Positions 1-9,378 of a DNA stretch of 34,087 nt are shown in pieces. This DNA is from CAYXDO01 sp964463485 (GTDB lineage: Bacteria > Myxococcota > Kuafuiibacteriia > Kuafuiibacteriales > Kuafuiibacteriaceae), in contig CAYXDO010000122.1 in assembly GCA_964463485.1 (NCBI GenBank), positions 1-34,087 on the forward strand, in the 5' to 3' direction. Below the pieces are notes generated by a model. The model was given only the letters and a program-made list of their open reading frames with translations, was not told where the DNA came from and searched no databases. Each line of letters opens with the position of its first letter. Position 1 is the first letter of the stretch. A program made the position numbers and the translations under genes.

Positions 1-77
1 ACGCCAGCCCCGCCTTGTCGATCTTCTATGGTACCGGCTAGGCCGGGTTATGCAAATTCCGCCGCTCAGGGGTGAAT

Positions 78-142
78 CGGGCACGGGCACGGGCACGGGC
101 ACGGACGGGCACGGGCAGGCACGGGCAGGGCACGGGCACCCG
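78..142. repeat. GGGCAC hexanucleotide low-complexity repeat
   Basis: Four perfect cgggca units in a row are followed by degenerate copies broken by ggacgggca and ggcacgggcag steps. The tract lies in the leader upstream of the RHS gene. A related tract with the same break (gggcatggacgggca) lies at 31531-31572, so this is a dispersed intergenic element rather than a chance run. No function can be read from the sequence. It could be a slippage-prone spacer. Confidence 0.8.
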
Positions 143-263
143 GAACCGGGACCAGTGATTGAAGACAACTCACTTGGAGCTGCGCAAGTATTACGTCTCC
201 GTAGGATCCCGCGCACTTCAGGTTCGCGGTCCGTGGCGTCGACGAAGGCGAGAGGGGCTCGGC

Positions 264-3200
264 ATGTGCGATGCACGAAGCACGGGCATGACCACCGTAA
301 GTCGTGCTTTCGTCCTCGCCTTGGTCATGGCTTCGTGCTCCGACGACGAGCCTCCTCCGAGGAATCAACCCCCGGTGGCGCGTTTCTGGGTGTCTCCCAA
401 AGAGGGGTTGGCACCCATGGAAGTCACCATGAATGGGTCGGCGTCGAGCGATGTCGACGGTCAGATCGTCAGTTATCGCTGGCGCTTCGACGATGGGTCG
501 GACGGGCTCGGGGTGACGTATCAGCGGCGGTTTGGCAGCGGTGAGCATGCCATCGAGCTCACGGTCACGGACGACGATGGAGCCACCGGCTCACTCAGCG
601 ACGAAGTCATCGGCCGTGCACCCGAGCTGCCGCCTGACCCTGTGACCGTAGCGCCTCCGCTCGATCCCAGCGTGGCGACGACGGTAGCCTCGGCCTCCTT
701 TCTGTTCGAGGGATCCGATCCCATTCAGCGGGAAGTAGTCCCTGGAGCCCTCTTGCCCGCGCGGTTGGGGGTGGTTCGGGGGCGCGTGGTCGACGAGGAG
801 GCGCAGCCGCTCCCAGGAGTGGTGGTATCGGTGTACGGAGCTCCGGAGCTCGGATGGACACGGAGTCGGGTGGACGGCCGATTCGACCTGGCTCTCCGCT
901 CGGCCGAGACACTCACTCTGCGGTTCGAGGTCGCGGACAAGCTCTCTGCTGAACGTCAGGTTCATGCGTTGGGTTGGGTAGAGCTCCCGGACGTGGCGCT
1001 GATCGACCTGGACTCAGCGGTCACTCGTGTCGTCATGGGAGGGACACAAACTCAGGTCGCGCGGAGCAACTCGGTCACGGACGACCGAGGTACGAGGCGC
1101 GCTACGATCATCTTCCCTCCGGCCACGAAAGCGGAGCTCGAGCTCGCCGACGGGACGCGCGAGGTCGTGGACGCGCTTTCGGTCCGCGCGACCGAGTACT
1201 CGGCGGGAGCTCACGGAGAGAGTCGAATGCCTGCGCGGCTCCCTCCGACGAGCGGCTACACCTACGCGGTAGAGCTGAGTGCGGACGAGGGCACGGCGCG
1301 AGGTGCGCGGCACGTGCGGTTCGAGGCTCCGATTTCGTTTTACGTGGAGAATTTTCTTGGTTTTCCGACAGGTACTCATGTCCCAGTCGGCATATACGAG
1401 CGCAGCGACTCGGTACCTCCTGCGGAAGACCGCGTGGGGCTGTGGGTACCGGAACACGACGGCCGGGTGATCGAGATCCTGGCCGTCGAGGCGGGGATGG
1501 CCCAGCTCGACTTCGACGGAGACGGCGTGGCGGAGACTCCCTTGCAGCTCCAAAGGTCGGGCATAGGTGCGGTAGGTGACGCCGAGCGTCGCTCGGTGGC
1601 AGAGTTGTATTCGACCGGCGACAGGCTTTGGAGAGTACCGCTCCAGCGGTTTTCGACCGTCGACTTCAATTTTTCGATCGTGGCGGCGGCGGGTGCCCGT
1701 CGGCCGATGAACGCTGCTCCTTCGGTCGATCAGTTGGACCAAGAGAATCCCGTGGAGACGCACGGATTCGGCGCGATCGACCTCCTCGGCCAGACTCTTC
1801 GGGAGTCCGTTCGGGTCGCGGGCACACCTTTTTCACTCTGCTATGCGAGCGATCGAGCGCCCGGTCGATCGGCGGCCTTTTCCATGCTGATCCCTCTGAC
1901 CGGAGAGTCCGTTCCGGACGTACTCAGCTCGGTCGAGCTGGAGGTCTCCGTCGCCGGCCAAGCTCAGCGAGTGACGTTCTCGCCGGCCCCGAATCTCAGT
2001 CACGTCTTTGCCTGGGACGGCCGCGACGTCTACGGCCGCGCCGTTCAGGGCTCTCAGGACGCGATCGTGCGAATCACGTACGTGTACCCGGGTGTCTACG
2101 AAATCCCGCCCGACTTGCTCTCCACCTTCGCTTTTCCGAGCGGATCGCCGTCCGAGATCAGGAGTCGCAGCGATGTGCGGATGACTCAGACCCACGTCGT
2201 TCGACTCGGACAGTGGGACGCGCGGTCGGAAGCGCTCGGGGGTTGGACTCTGGACGTTCACCACGCGTTCGACGTTGGAGCCGGAGCGCTCGAGCTCGGG
2301 AACGGGCGGAGGATTCGATCGAACGTGGCTGCGCTGGACCCGATCATTCCGACTGATTTTGCGGGGGGGCCGACGCCGAGGTCAGGCCCCTACGGGCTCG
2401 TGCTGGGGCCGGGCGGCGAGATTTACGCAGGGACTTGGCAGGGGTATCAAATCGTCCGCGTGGACCCTCGAACGGGCGCGGTGGAGGTCGTGGCGGGTGA
2501 TGGAGAGCGAGCGCTCGATCCGAGCGAAGGTGATGGCGGGCCCGCGCGGGAGGCTCGGTTTGGGCTGGGAGCTGCTTGCGGTCTTGGGCCCGACGGGAGT
2601 CTGTACGTGTGCGACTTCGGGTACAGTCAGGTTCGGCGGATCCGCGACGGAATCATCTCGACGGTTGCTGGCGACGGAGACTCTTCGGACGACCCAGACG
2701 GGGGGCTCGCGGTGCTCACTTCGGTGAGAGTTCAGTCCTTGGCCGTTGCACCGGACGGAGCTCTGTATATCGGCACGGGATACGGTCGCATCAGGCGCGT
2801 GGGTACGGACGGTCGGATCGAGACGATCTTGGGGGACGGCGTTCGCGGGTACGAGGGTGATGGAGGTCCCGCGCGAGCTGCAAGGATGGGTCTTGCCGCT
2901 GGCCTGGCGATCGGACCGGACGGAGCGCTTTACGCGGCGGACGCCGATTTTGACGTCGTTCGACGCATTGGGCCGGACGGCATCGTCACGACGGTGGCGG
3001 GAAACGGGACGCCGGGGAACTCAGGCGACGGCGGGCCCGCCACGGAGGCTACGCTCGACGGTCCCAACACCTTGGCGATCGGACCCGACGGCACGATTTT
3101 CATCGGGAGTATCGTGGCGGACGTGAGTCGTCCGGAGCGGAGAGTTCGGGTGGTCCATCCCGACGGTACGATCTCCACGCTCGTGGGTGGAGGCGACAGC

Positions 3201-6200
3201 GAGGACGCGACGAGCGGGCCGGCGCTGCGTGCGTCCTTGAGCTCGAGCTCGGGGCTCGCTTACGACCCGCTCAGCCGGACCCTATGGCTCGCCGAGTTGG
3301 GGCGGGGGCGACTGAGTCGGATTCGGCTTCCGTTCCCGGGGTTCGACGGTTCGCCGATCGGCGTGGCTTCTCGGGACGGCCAGAGGATGTACTCATTCGA
3401 TGCGAACGGTCGGCACCTCGAGACCAAGAGCGCGTGGACGGGCGCGACCGAGCTGAGCTTTGGTTACGACGCCGTCGGTCGATTGGTGAGCATCACGAGC
3501 GCGGGCGGGCAGACCACGATCGAGCGGACCGCGGAAGGCGCGCCGACCGCGATCGTGGCTCCTCAGGGTGAGCGCACGGAGCTCGAGCTCGAGGGAGGTC
3601 ACTTGTCGGCGGTCCGAAGCCCGGGGCGCGCGCTCTCTTTGGCGCACACGCCGGGCGGCCTACTCACGGACCTCCAGTCGCCCTCGGGGGCAGCCTATCA
3701 TTTCGATTATGACTCGGGCGGAAGGCTCGTACGGGCCGCCGATCCCGAAGGCGGGTTCTCGGAGCTCGCGCGCGCCAGAGTCCCGGCCGGGGTCGAGGTC
3801 GAGGAGCTGACGGCGGCTGGCCTGCGGAAGGTTCGGGCAGAGGAGGACGCCCAGGTCACGACCGTGACGACCGTCGATTTCGCGGGACTCACCGAGATCG
3901 AGCGGAGAGGTCGGGATGGATCGGTGAAGACATCTCGACCCGACGGCGTGGAGATTTCCACCTGGGTGGACGCGGATCCGAGGTTCGGCCTCCAGGCGCC
4001 CTTCGTTTCTCGTCGGTTGGTCGAGCGCCTGGAGGAGACTTTCGAATGGACAGGTCAGAGAACGCTCACCGACGGGGTGCTCGAGGACCTCGTTTCGATC
4101 GGCGCGGATCGTTATCGCCGTGAGTACGACACGGCGGCTCGGAGGTTCGAAATCAGCTCGCCCGAGGGTCGGGTCGCCACGATCGAGCTCGACCCGCTGG
4201 GACGCGAGGTGCAGAGGACGTTGGGAGGTCGAACGCGCACGATCGCGTACGACGAGCTTGGTCGAATCGACGAGGTCGCGGAGGCCGGTCGAACGCTGAC
4301 TTTTGCTCGCGATCCTGAGTTGACCGCAACCGATGGCGTCGGGCGCACCTTGGTGATTCGCCGCGAGGCCGGGCGCATCGCGACGGCGTCCTTCGCGGAC
4401 GCGGAGATCGCCTTTGGCTACGACACCCGCGGCAATCTCACGTCGATTATGCCCCCCGGACGTCCGGCCCACGAGCTCTCGTATGACAACGACGACCGAT
4501 GGGTTCGGCACGAGCCTCCAGGGACCGGCGGAGGGGTCACGATCGCGCGCGATCTCGCGGGGCGTCTCCAAACGGTCACGCGCGGCGATCGCTCGCTCGA
4601 GATCGAGCGTGACCTCGGGGGGAGGCCGAGCGCGTGGCTTGTCGATCGCGGGGCCTATCGATTCCAGTATGGCCCGACTGGCGATCTGGCTCGCGCCGAG
4701 AGCCCGGATGGGATCGTCGACGAGCTCTCCGTCTCGATGGGTCTGGTGTCTCGAGCGAGAGTCTCCGGGACGATTTCTGGGCAGGTCGATTATGCGTATG
4801 ACGGGAGTCTCCGCGCTCGCTCGATGACGGTCGAGGGTGTCGAAGTGGCCCGCGAATACGACTCGGATGGACTCGCGACCCGCGTCGGGCCGGTGAGTTT
4901 GGAGCGAGATTCGAGCGGGCTCCTCCGCGCGATCGCGACCGGGATCGTCATCGAGACGATCGACCGAGACGAACACGGTCGAGTCGCTCATCGCGCGGTG
5001 GCACCTGGAGTCTACGAGGCAACTTACGTACGCGACGCAGCCGGGAGGTTGACCGAAGAGACCGAGATCGTCGGGGGTCAAACGACCACGCGACGTTACA
5101 GCTACGATTCGATCGGGCGACTCAGCGAGGTGGGTGACGGCTCGGGAGCGACGGTCGAGAGTTACGCCTGGGATCCGAACGGCAATCGCATTTCCGGATC
5201 CGGGGGAACGGGCGTTTTCGACGACCAAGATCGACTCGTGAGCCAGGGTGCAGTGAGTTACGAGCACGGGCTGGATGGACGCCGGGCTCGGCGCGCGGGC
5301 GGGGGCGCCGACTGGACCTACGTCTACGACGAGCTTGGGCAGCTGCTGTCGGCTCGGGGGGCGGTCGAGGTGAGTTATGCGATCGACGGGCTGGGGCGAC
5401 GGGTGGCGAGGAGGGTGAACGGTGTGCTCACCTCGGCGTTCTTGTATGGGCACGACGATCAGTTGCTCGGCGAGCTGGACGGCGATCAGGCCCTGCGGTC
5501 CGTGTTCGTGTATGCGTCTCGTCGAGACGTGCCCGACGCCATGATCTCGGGGGCTCGGGTGTCTCGAATCGTTTGCGATCACCGAGGCAGTCCCAGGGTG
5601 GTGGCCGATGCGAGCACGGGCGAGCTGATCGCGGCCATCGACTATGATTCGTTCGGGAAGGTTCTGGTCGATACTCACCCTGGCCTGATTCCGTTTGGTT
5701 TTGCCGGCGGGTTGCGCGACCCGAGCACGGGCCTCCAGAGGCATGGGTTGAGGGAGTATGACCCGGAGAGTGGGCGCTTTACGGCGCCCGATCCGCTGCA
5801 TTTTTTCGGTGGGAGCTCGAATTTGTATGGGTACGCGCTGGGCGACCCGGTGAATTTCGTGGACCCGCTCGGAGCGAAGCCCGAAGCGGTCCGAGAAGAT
5901 TCGCCCCCAGCGGCGGAGGTCTCGCTGATCTCTGGGGTGCCGATGGTGCAGCGGTCGGGGGAGAGTGTGTTCGTTCCGGCCTACGTGGGGATGCCGTTGT
6001 ACGTGGGTGACGTGGTGATGACGGGGCAGGACACTTACGCCAACGTTCGCTTCTTACAGTCCGACCTCTCGCTCGACGAAGGCGTGACCGCGCGGATCGC
6101 GAGCCCGTACGAAGCGGAGAATCTGACCGATCGGGGGTGGCTGGAACCGCTGTTCGACCCGCTGATGGTGGTCTGGGAGAAGATCATGTTCGAGGACACG

Positions 6201-6230
6201 ACGCCGGTCTTCGTAGGTACTCAGGGCTGA
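264..6230 (+). CDS. RHS/YD-repeat lipoprotein with teneurin-like architecture and FecR-like C-terminus
   Basis: About 1988 residues. The ATG at 264 has an agagggg Shine-Dalgarno; a second in-frame ATG at 288 is possible and the frame is open upstream to 159. A hydrophobic N-terminus ends in a lipobox-like VMASC (Cys25), suggesting an outer-membrane or surface lipoprotein. Domains in order (approximate residues): PKD 33-115; carboxypeptidase-regulatory/TTR-like 170-235; beta-rich plug-like region 255-370; NHL beta-propeller 705-1020 with repeated GDGGPA and GPDGxLY motifs; YD/RHS repeats 1040-1870, ending in the RHS core (RFTAPDP, YGYALGDP, VDPLG). After the core, the last ~115 residues resemble a FecR domain (SGVPMVQRSG, GDVVMTGQDTYANVRF) rather than a toxin. 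No immunity-like gene follows, because the next gene is convergent. The RHS assignment is firm; the FecR and teneurin comparisons are from pattern recognition. Confidence 0.9.
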   Translation: MCDARSTGMTTVSRAFVLALVMASCSDDEPPPRNQPPVARFWVSPKEGLAPMEVTMNGSASSDVDGQIVSYRWRFDDGSDGLGVTYQRRFGSGEHAIELTVTDDDGATGSLSDEVIGRAPELPPDPVTVAPPLDPSVATTVASASFLFEGSDPIQREVVPGALLPARLGVVRGRVVDEEAQPLPGVVVSVYGAPELGWTRSRVDGRFDLALRSAETLTLRFEVADKLSAERQVHALGWVELPDVALIDLDSAVTRVVMGGTQTQVARSNSVTDDRGTRRATIIFPPATKAELELADGTREVVDALSVRATEYSAGAHGESRMPARLPPTSGYTYAVELSADEGTARGARHVRFEAPISFYVENFLGFPTGTHVPVGIYERSDSVPPAEDRVGLWVPEHDGRVIEILAVEAGMAQLDFDGDGVAETPLQLQRSGIGAVGDAERRSVAELYSTGDRLWRVPLQRFSTVDFNFSIVAAAGARRPMNAAPSVDQLDQENPVETHGFGAIDLLGQTLRESVRVAGTPFSLCYASDRAPGRSAAFSMLIPLTGESVPDVLSSVELEVSVAGQAQRVTFSPAPNLSHVFAWDGRDVYGRAVQGSQDAIVRITYVYPGVYEIPPDLLSTFAFPSGSPSEIRSRSDVRMTQTHVVRLGQWDARSEALGGWTLDVHHAFDVGAGALELGNGRRIRSNVAALDPIIPTDFAGGPTPRSGPYGLVLGPGGEIYAGTWQGYQIVRVDPRTGAVEVVAGDGERALDPSEGDGGPAREARFGLGAACGLGPDGSLYVCDFGYSQVRRIRDGIISTVAGDGDSSDDPDGGLAVLTSVRVQSLAVAPDGALYIGTGYGRIRRVGTDGRIETILGDGVRGYEGDGGPARAARMGLAAGLAIGPDGALYAADADFDVVRRIGPDGIVTTVAGNGTPGNSGDGGPATEATLDGPNTLAIGPDGTIFIGSIVADVSRPERRVRVVHPDGTISTLVGGGDSEDATSGPALRASLSSSSGLAYDPLSRTLWLAELGRGRLSRIRLPFPGFDGSPIGVASRDGQRMYSFDANGRHLETKSAWTGATELSFGYDAVGRLVSITSAGGQTTIERTAEGAPTAIVAPQGERTELELEGGHLSAVRSPGRALSLAHTPGGLLTDLQSPSGAAYHFDYDSGGRLVRAADPEGGFSELARARVPAGVEVEELTAAGLRKVRAEEDAQVTTVTTVDFAGLTEIERRGRDGSVKTSRPDGVEISTWVDADPRFGLQAPFVSRRLVERLEETFEWTGQRTLTDGVLEDLVSIGADRYRREYDTAARRFEISSPEGRVATIELDPLGREVQRTLGGRTRTIAYDELGRIDEVAEAGRTLTFARDPELTATDGVGRTLVIRREAGRIATASFADAEIAFGYDTRGNLTSIMPPGRPAHELSYDNDDRWVRHEPPGTGGGVTIARDLAGRLQTVTRGDRSLEIERDLGGRPSAWLVDRGAYRFQYGPTGDLARAESPDGIVDELSVSMGLVSRARVSGTISGQVDYAYDGSLRARSMTVEGVEVAREYDSDGLATRVGPVSLERDSSGLLRAIATGIVIETIDRDEHGRVAHRAVAPGVYEATYVRDAAGRLTEETEIVGGQTTTRRYSYDSIGRLSEVGDGSGATVESYAWDPNGNRISGSGGTGVFDDQDRLVSQGAVSYEHGLDGRRARRAGGGADWTYVYDELGQLLSARGAVEVSYAIDGLGRRVARRVNGVLTSAFLYGHDDQLLGELDGDQALRSVFVYASRRDVPDAMISGARVSRIVCDHRGSPRVVADASTGELIAAIDYDSFGKVLVDTHPGLIPFGFAGGLRDPSTGLQRHGLREYDPESGRFTAPDPLHFFGGSSNLYGYALGDPVNFVDPLGAKPEAVREDSPPAAEVSLISGVPMVQRSGESVFVPAYVGMPLYVGDVVMTGQDTYANVRFLQSDLSLDEGVTARIASPYEAENLTDRGWLEPLFDPLMVVWEKIMFEDTTPVFVGTQG

Positions 6231-6249
6231 GACGGAGACGTCCGAAGGG

Positions 6250-6283
6250 GCTCAGTCGAACCCCCGGCTCAGTCGAACCCCCG
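6250..6283. repeat. 17-bp perfect tandem duplication at gene end
   Basis: The unit gctcagtcgaacccccg occurs twice head to tail (6250-6266 and 6267-6283). The second copy holds the last codons and stop of the minus-strand M20 peptidase; the first copy lies just outside it. It sits in the 38-bp gap between two convergent genes. It looks like a recent replication-slippage event that left the protein unchanged. Confidence 0.85.
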
Positions 6284-7732
6284 GATGAGTTGGGCGTAGA
6301 ATCGGATCATGTCTTCCAGGCTCTTCACAGCTACTCGTTCGTTGGTGCCGTGGATTCTGGGTAGGTCTTCCGGGCCGGCCAGGTTCATCACGAAGCGGAA
6401 GGTGGCGTCCGAGACTTTGGCGTAGTGGCGCGAGTCTGTCGCGCCGAGCACGAGGTACGGCGCCACGACGAAGCCGCCATTTCCGGTGACTTGGCGGATG
6501 GTGGTGCGGAGGCGCCGGTAGGCCTCGGAGTTGGTGTCGGAGACCGCTGAGGGGTCGTTGCCGATCGAGCCTTTGGTGAGCTGGCGGACCTCGACGTCTG
6601 GGTTGGCGATGGTCGACTCGACGTGTTCGATGGTGGTGGTGATCGTCTCGCCTGGGATGATCCTGAAGTTCACCACGGCTCGGGCCTCTTGAGGCAGGAC
6701 ATTGTCCTTCACGCCAGCCTGGAACATCGTCACGGCGGTGGTCGTGCGAATGGCCGCGTTCATTGGTTTTGTTTTGGCCAAGATGGGTTCGACGATCGGG
6801 CCGAACAACCAGAGGTTGGTGAACACGAGGCGCAAGTGAAAAGGCATGGCTGGAGCGAGCTCGCGGAAAAACTTGCCCGCGTAGGTTCGCTTCGACGGAA
6901 AGGGGTTGGCCTCGAGGCGCGTGACGGCTTGGCTGAGGATGCCGACCGCGGTGTGGGGCGGCGGCATGGACGAGTGTCCACCTTCTGCGCGAACGGACAG
7001 CTCCAGGCTGACGTACCCTTTTTCAGCGATGCCGATCACCGCGACGGGCTCTTTCACGCCGGGGATGAGCCCTTCGACCATCGAGCTTCCTTCGTCGAGG
7101 ACGAGCTCCAGCCTGACGCCTCTTTCGGCCAGAGCGCGAGCGATGGCCGCGGCGCCGGTGCCGCCGACCTCTTCATCGTGCCCGAAGGCCAGGTACACGG
7201 TGCGCTTGGGCACGAAGCCGGCGGCGATGAGTGTCTCTATGGCTTCGAGCTCGGCGACGAGGGCTGACTTGATGTCGAGGGCGCCTCGCCCCCAGACGAA
7301 GCCGTCGGAGATGGCGCCGGAGAAGGGTGGGTGGGTCCAGTCCTCTTCGGTGCCGGGAGCGATCGGGACGACGTCCTGGTGGGCCATGAGCAGGATGGGT
7401 TTTTTGGAGCGGTCGGATCCTTGCCAGGTGTAGAGGAGGCTGAAGCCTTCGATCGTCTCGACCCGGAGAGTTTGGTGGGTTCTTGGGAACGACCTCGCGA
7501 GGTGAGTATGGAGCTGCTGAAAGGTCGTGGTCGCCGTATCGGTGCCTTTCCAGAGGGTGGGGAGCGCGATGGCGCCGGCCAGCTTTTTGGCGGCGGAGTC
7601 GACGTCGAGCGCGAGCAGGGAGGTCGGCGGGAGAGTCTCGACGGCTCGGGTGGTGACCAGAGCGCGATAGGTGACGACCAAGGTGAGCAAGGCCGCGAGG
7701 GTGAGCGCGGCGATGAGGGCTCTTCTCAGCAC
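6269..7732 (-). CDS. M20 family metallopeptidase, PM20D1/carboxypeptidase S-like
   Basis: 487 residues, GTG start, with an N-terminal membrane or signal helix (about residues 5-25) that places the catalytic domain outside the cytoplasm. Di-zinc motifs of the M20 fold are present in order: MAHQDVVP, GRGALDIK, GHDEEVGG, VLDEGSS and a C-terminal IHGTNERV His. The dimerisation or lid insertion (GGHSSMPPP) is also present. The length is close to eukaryotic PM20D1/CPS1, which hydrolyse or form N-acyl amino acids and small peptides; the substrate here is unknown. It starts 4 bp after the desaturase stop, so the two are very likely co-transcribed and may share lipid-related chemistry (inference). The extreme 3' end is duplicated just outside the gene. 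Confidence 0.92.
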   Translation of the reverse strand: MLRRALIAALTLAALLTLVVTYRALVTTRAVETLPPTSLLALDVDSAAKKLAGAIALPTLWKGTDTATTTFQQLHTHLARSFPRTHQTLRVETIEGFSLLYTWQGSDRSKKPILLMAHQDVVPIAPGTEEDWTHPPFSGAISDGFVWGRGALDIKSALVAELEAIETLIAAGFVPKRTVYLAFGHDEEVGGTGAAAIARALAERGVRLELVLDEGSSMVEGLIPGVKEPVAVIGIAEKGYVSLELSVRAEGGHSSMPPPHTAVGILSQAVTRLEANPFPSKRTYAGKFFRELAPAMPFHLRLVFTNLWLFGPIVEPILAKTKPMNAAIRTTTAVTMFQAGVKDNVLPQEARAVVNFRIIPGETITTTIEHVESTIANPDVEVRQLTKGSIGNDPSAVSDTNSEAYRRLRTTIRQVTGNGGFVVAPYLVLGATDSRHYAKVSDATFRFVMNLAGPEDLPRIHGTNERVAVKSLEDMIRFYAQLIRGFD

Positions 7733-7736
7733 GGGT

Positions 7737-8540
7737 TCAGGATCGGATGTCGCGACTCAGGAAACCCAAGGTTGCGGTGGGCGCTCGTCTCACCATCGGG
7801 AGGAGCTCGAGCCAGCTTCTGCGGGGATTTTGGTGGTGGGCGCGGTGCAGCGAGCAGCCGAGTGTGATCCAGAAGAGCGGGTAGCCAAAGAAGTCGTGAG
7901 ACCGGGTCTCGGGGCCGCCGGTCGAGAAGCCTTCGTGGGTGAGGACGCCGAATGGGTACCAGGAGAGGATCGAGGCGAGCACCAAGGATGCGGTCATGCC
8001 GAGGCCGACTCGCCAAAAGCCGACGTGGGTCCCAAGGGCGAGATAGAGCGTGATCATGAGCGCGTAGGAGACGCCGATCTCGATGAGTTGCTTTTGGCGC
8101 AGGGGGCGGTGGCGGCGCAGCCAGAAGATCCAGCTGTGCGGGAGGAGCACGCAGCGGAGCAAGGTGAGCGCGGTGTAGGGCGCTTTGAGGAAGAGGTCAG
8201 GATCTCGACTCGCCTCGTTGGTGTGCGCGTGGTGCATGACGTGGGTGCGGCGAAAGGAGACGAAGGGGACACACGCGGGCACGAGGGCGAGGCGGCCGAA
8301 GGCGTTGCTGACGCGGCGGCGGCCGAGGTGTCCGTGGACCGCTTCGTGCGCCATCACCGAAGCGACGAAGGTGGCGTAGGTGCGGATCGCGATGTCGAAG
8401 GCCCAGCCGAGCGTGGAGGTGGGCACGACGAACAGGGACCCGATCGCGACCGCGACCGCCAACAGGGCGATGACGCGGTTGAGGGCCTGCACGGGGCGCG
8501 ACACGGAGGCATCGTCGCCGGTTGGGGCGGCGAGCGCCAT
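7737..8540 (-). CDS. Membrane fatty-acid desaturase family protein
   Basis: 267 residues, ATG start. The three histidine clusters of the membrane di-iron desaturase/hydroxylase superfamily are visible: HEAVHGH (~83), HVMHHAH (~118) and HRAHH near the C-terminus (~232). They are separated by hydrophobic stretches that would make four membrane helices, near positions 22-60, 100-115, 155-175 and 180-205. The family inserts double bonds or hydroxyl groups into acyl chains or carotenoids; which one cannot be decided here. It lies 61 bp downstream of the creatininase gene and 4 bp upstream of the M20 peptidase, all on the minus strand, so it is probably in the same operon. Confidence 0.9.
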   Translation of the reverse strand: MALAAPTGDDASVSRPVQALNRVIALLAVAVAIGSLFVVPTSTLGWAFDIAIRTYATFVASVMAHEAVHGHLGRRRVSNAFGRLALVPACVPFVSFRRTHVMHHAHTNEASRDPDLFLKAPYTALTLLRCVLLPHSWIFWLRRHRPLRQKQLIEIGVSYALMITLYLALGTHVGFWRVGLGMTASLVLASILSWYPFGVLTHEGFSTGGPETRSHDFFGYPLFWITLGCSLHRAHHQNPRRSWLELLPMVRRAPTATLGFLSRDIRS

Positions 8541-8601
8541 CGGCCGACAGAAGGCCGGAAAGACGACCGATGTTGCGAGCGCGCAGGCTGTGTGCGCGTG
8601 C

Positions 8602-9348
8602 CTACCCGACGAGCTCGCAGGCCACCTGGGTGACCATTTCGGCTAGAGCGCGTAGGCGGAGCTCTCCCTCTTGGCGAGACGCGGCGGCCGGGTCGCCGCA
8701 GTAGGCTTGGTCGGCGCCGAGCTCGGCGAAGGTGATTCGGCCGGCTCTGGCGCCTGCGAGGATGTCGATGTCCAAGCGCGGAAGTGTTTGCCGCAGGGGT
8801 TCGGCCACGGCGGTTGGGTCGGCGGCCATCACGATCGAGGATTCGTAGCGACCGGCGTGACAGCTCCCGCTCGCGAACTCTTCGCCGAGGCTCTGGGCGA
8901 ATCGGCGGTCCGCGGGGTCGGCGATGCCGATGGGGCAGGGGGTCGAGGAGCGCGCGCGTTTTGCAGCGTCGCGCAGCGTGAAGCGATGGGCCGGCTCGAC
9001 GTGGCCGTTGACCACGACGATCGCGCGGAAGCCTTGCTGCGCCAAGGCGATCAGCACGTCGCTCACGTAGGCTTCTTGGGTCGAGCGGGGGATCGAGATC
9101 GTTCCGCGAAACGACTTTGCGTAGTCGGCGACGCCGAACGCGAGCGTCGGAAGGACCACGGCTTCGAGTCCCGCGCGAGCCTTGATCGAGTGGCAAGCGC
9201 CGAGCGAGGCCTCCGAGGCGATCGTGGAGTCGGTGTCGAGCGGCAGGTGCGGTCCGTGGGCCTCGGTCGAGCCGATGGGCCACAGCGCGACCGCGCCGCG
9301 ATCGATGAGCGCGTGAGCCTCGGGGGCCCGCAGCTTGGAGAACAGCAA
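8602..9348 (-). CDS. Creatininase family amidohydrolase
   Basis: About 248 residues from a proposed TTG at 9348. Metal-site motifs of the family are present: the segment PIGSTEAHGPHLPLDTD supplies Glu, His and Asp, and VNGHVEP gives the HxE pair seen in true creatininase (GHYEN) rather than the commoner NGHGGN. CHAGRYESS matches the HAGxxETS block with one change. The family cleaves cyclic or linear amides and includes creatininase, FAPy-deformylase-like enzymes and MftE; the substrate here is unknown. The frame stays open upstream to 9627, but that would run through a 12-bp repeat giving Asp-Arg-Arg-Pro repeats and overlap the FmdB gene, so I reject it. The start codon is the weak point: no ATG or GTG is available in a sensible place. 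Confidence 0.85.
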   Translation of the reverse strand: MLFSKLRAPEAHALIDRGAVALWPIGSTEAHGPHLPLDTDSTIASEASLGACHSIKARAGLEAVVLPTLAFGVADYAKSFRGTISIPRSTQEAYVSDVLIALAQQGFRAIVVVNGHVEPAHRFTLRDAAKRARSSTPCPIGIADPADRRFAQSLGEEFASGSCHAGRYESSIVMAADPTAVAEPLRQTLPRLDIDILAGARAGRITFAELGADQAYCGDPAAASRQEGELRLRALAEMVTQVACELVG

Positions 9349-9354
9349 GCGTGG

Positions 9355-9360
9355 ATTATA
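9355..9360 (-). promoter_or_regulatory. Possible -10 box (TATAAT) for creatininase operon
   Basis: A perfect TATAAT on the minus strand sits 7 bp before the proposed TTG start. If used, the transcript would begin at about 9348 and be leaderless. No good -35 hexamer is present at 16-18 bp, and a single hexamer can occur by chance, so this is weak. Confidence 0.25.
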
Positions 9361-9378
9361 CCAGGCGAGCGCAGAGGG

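Noticed and set aside
3660..5801. 713-residue open frame on the minus strand inside the RHS gene
   Set aside because: It is an Arg/Pro/His-rich antisense shadow created by high-GC codon bias; the plus frame has clear YD repeats.
5880..6230. Polymorphic toxin C-terminus on the RHS protein with an immunity gene
   Set aside because: The tail looks FecR-like and the next gene is convergent, so there is no immunity candidate.
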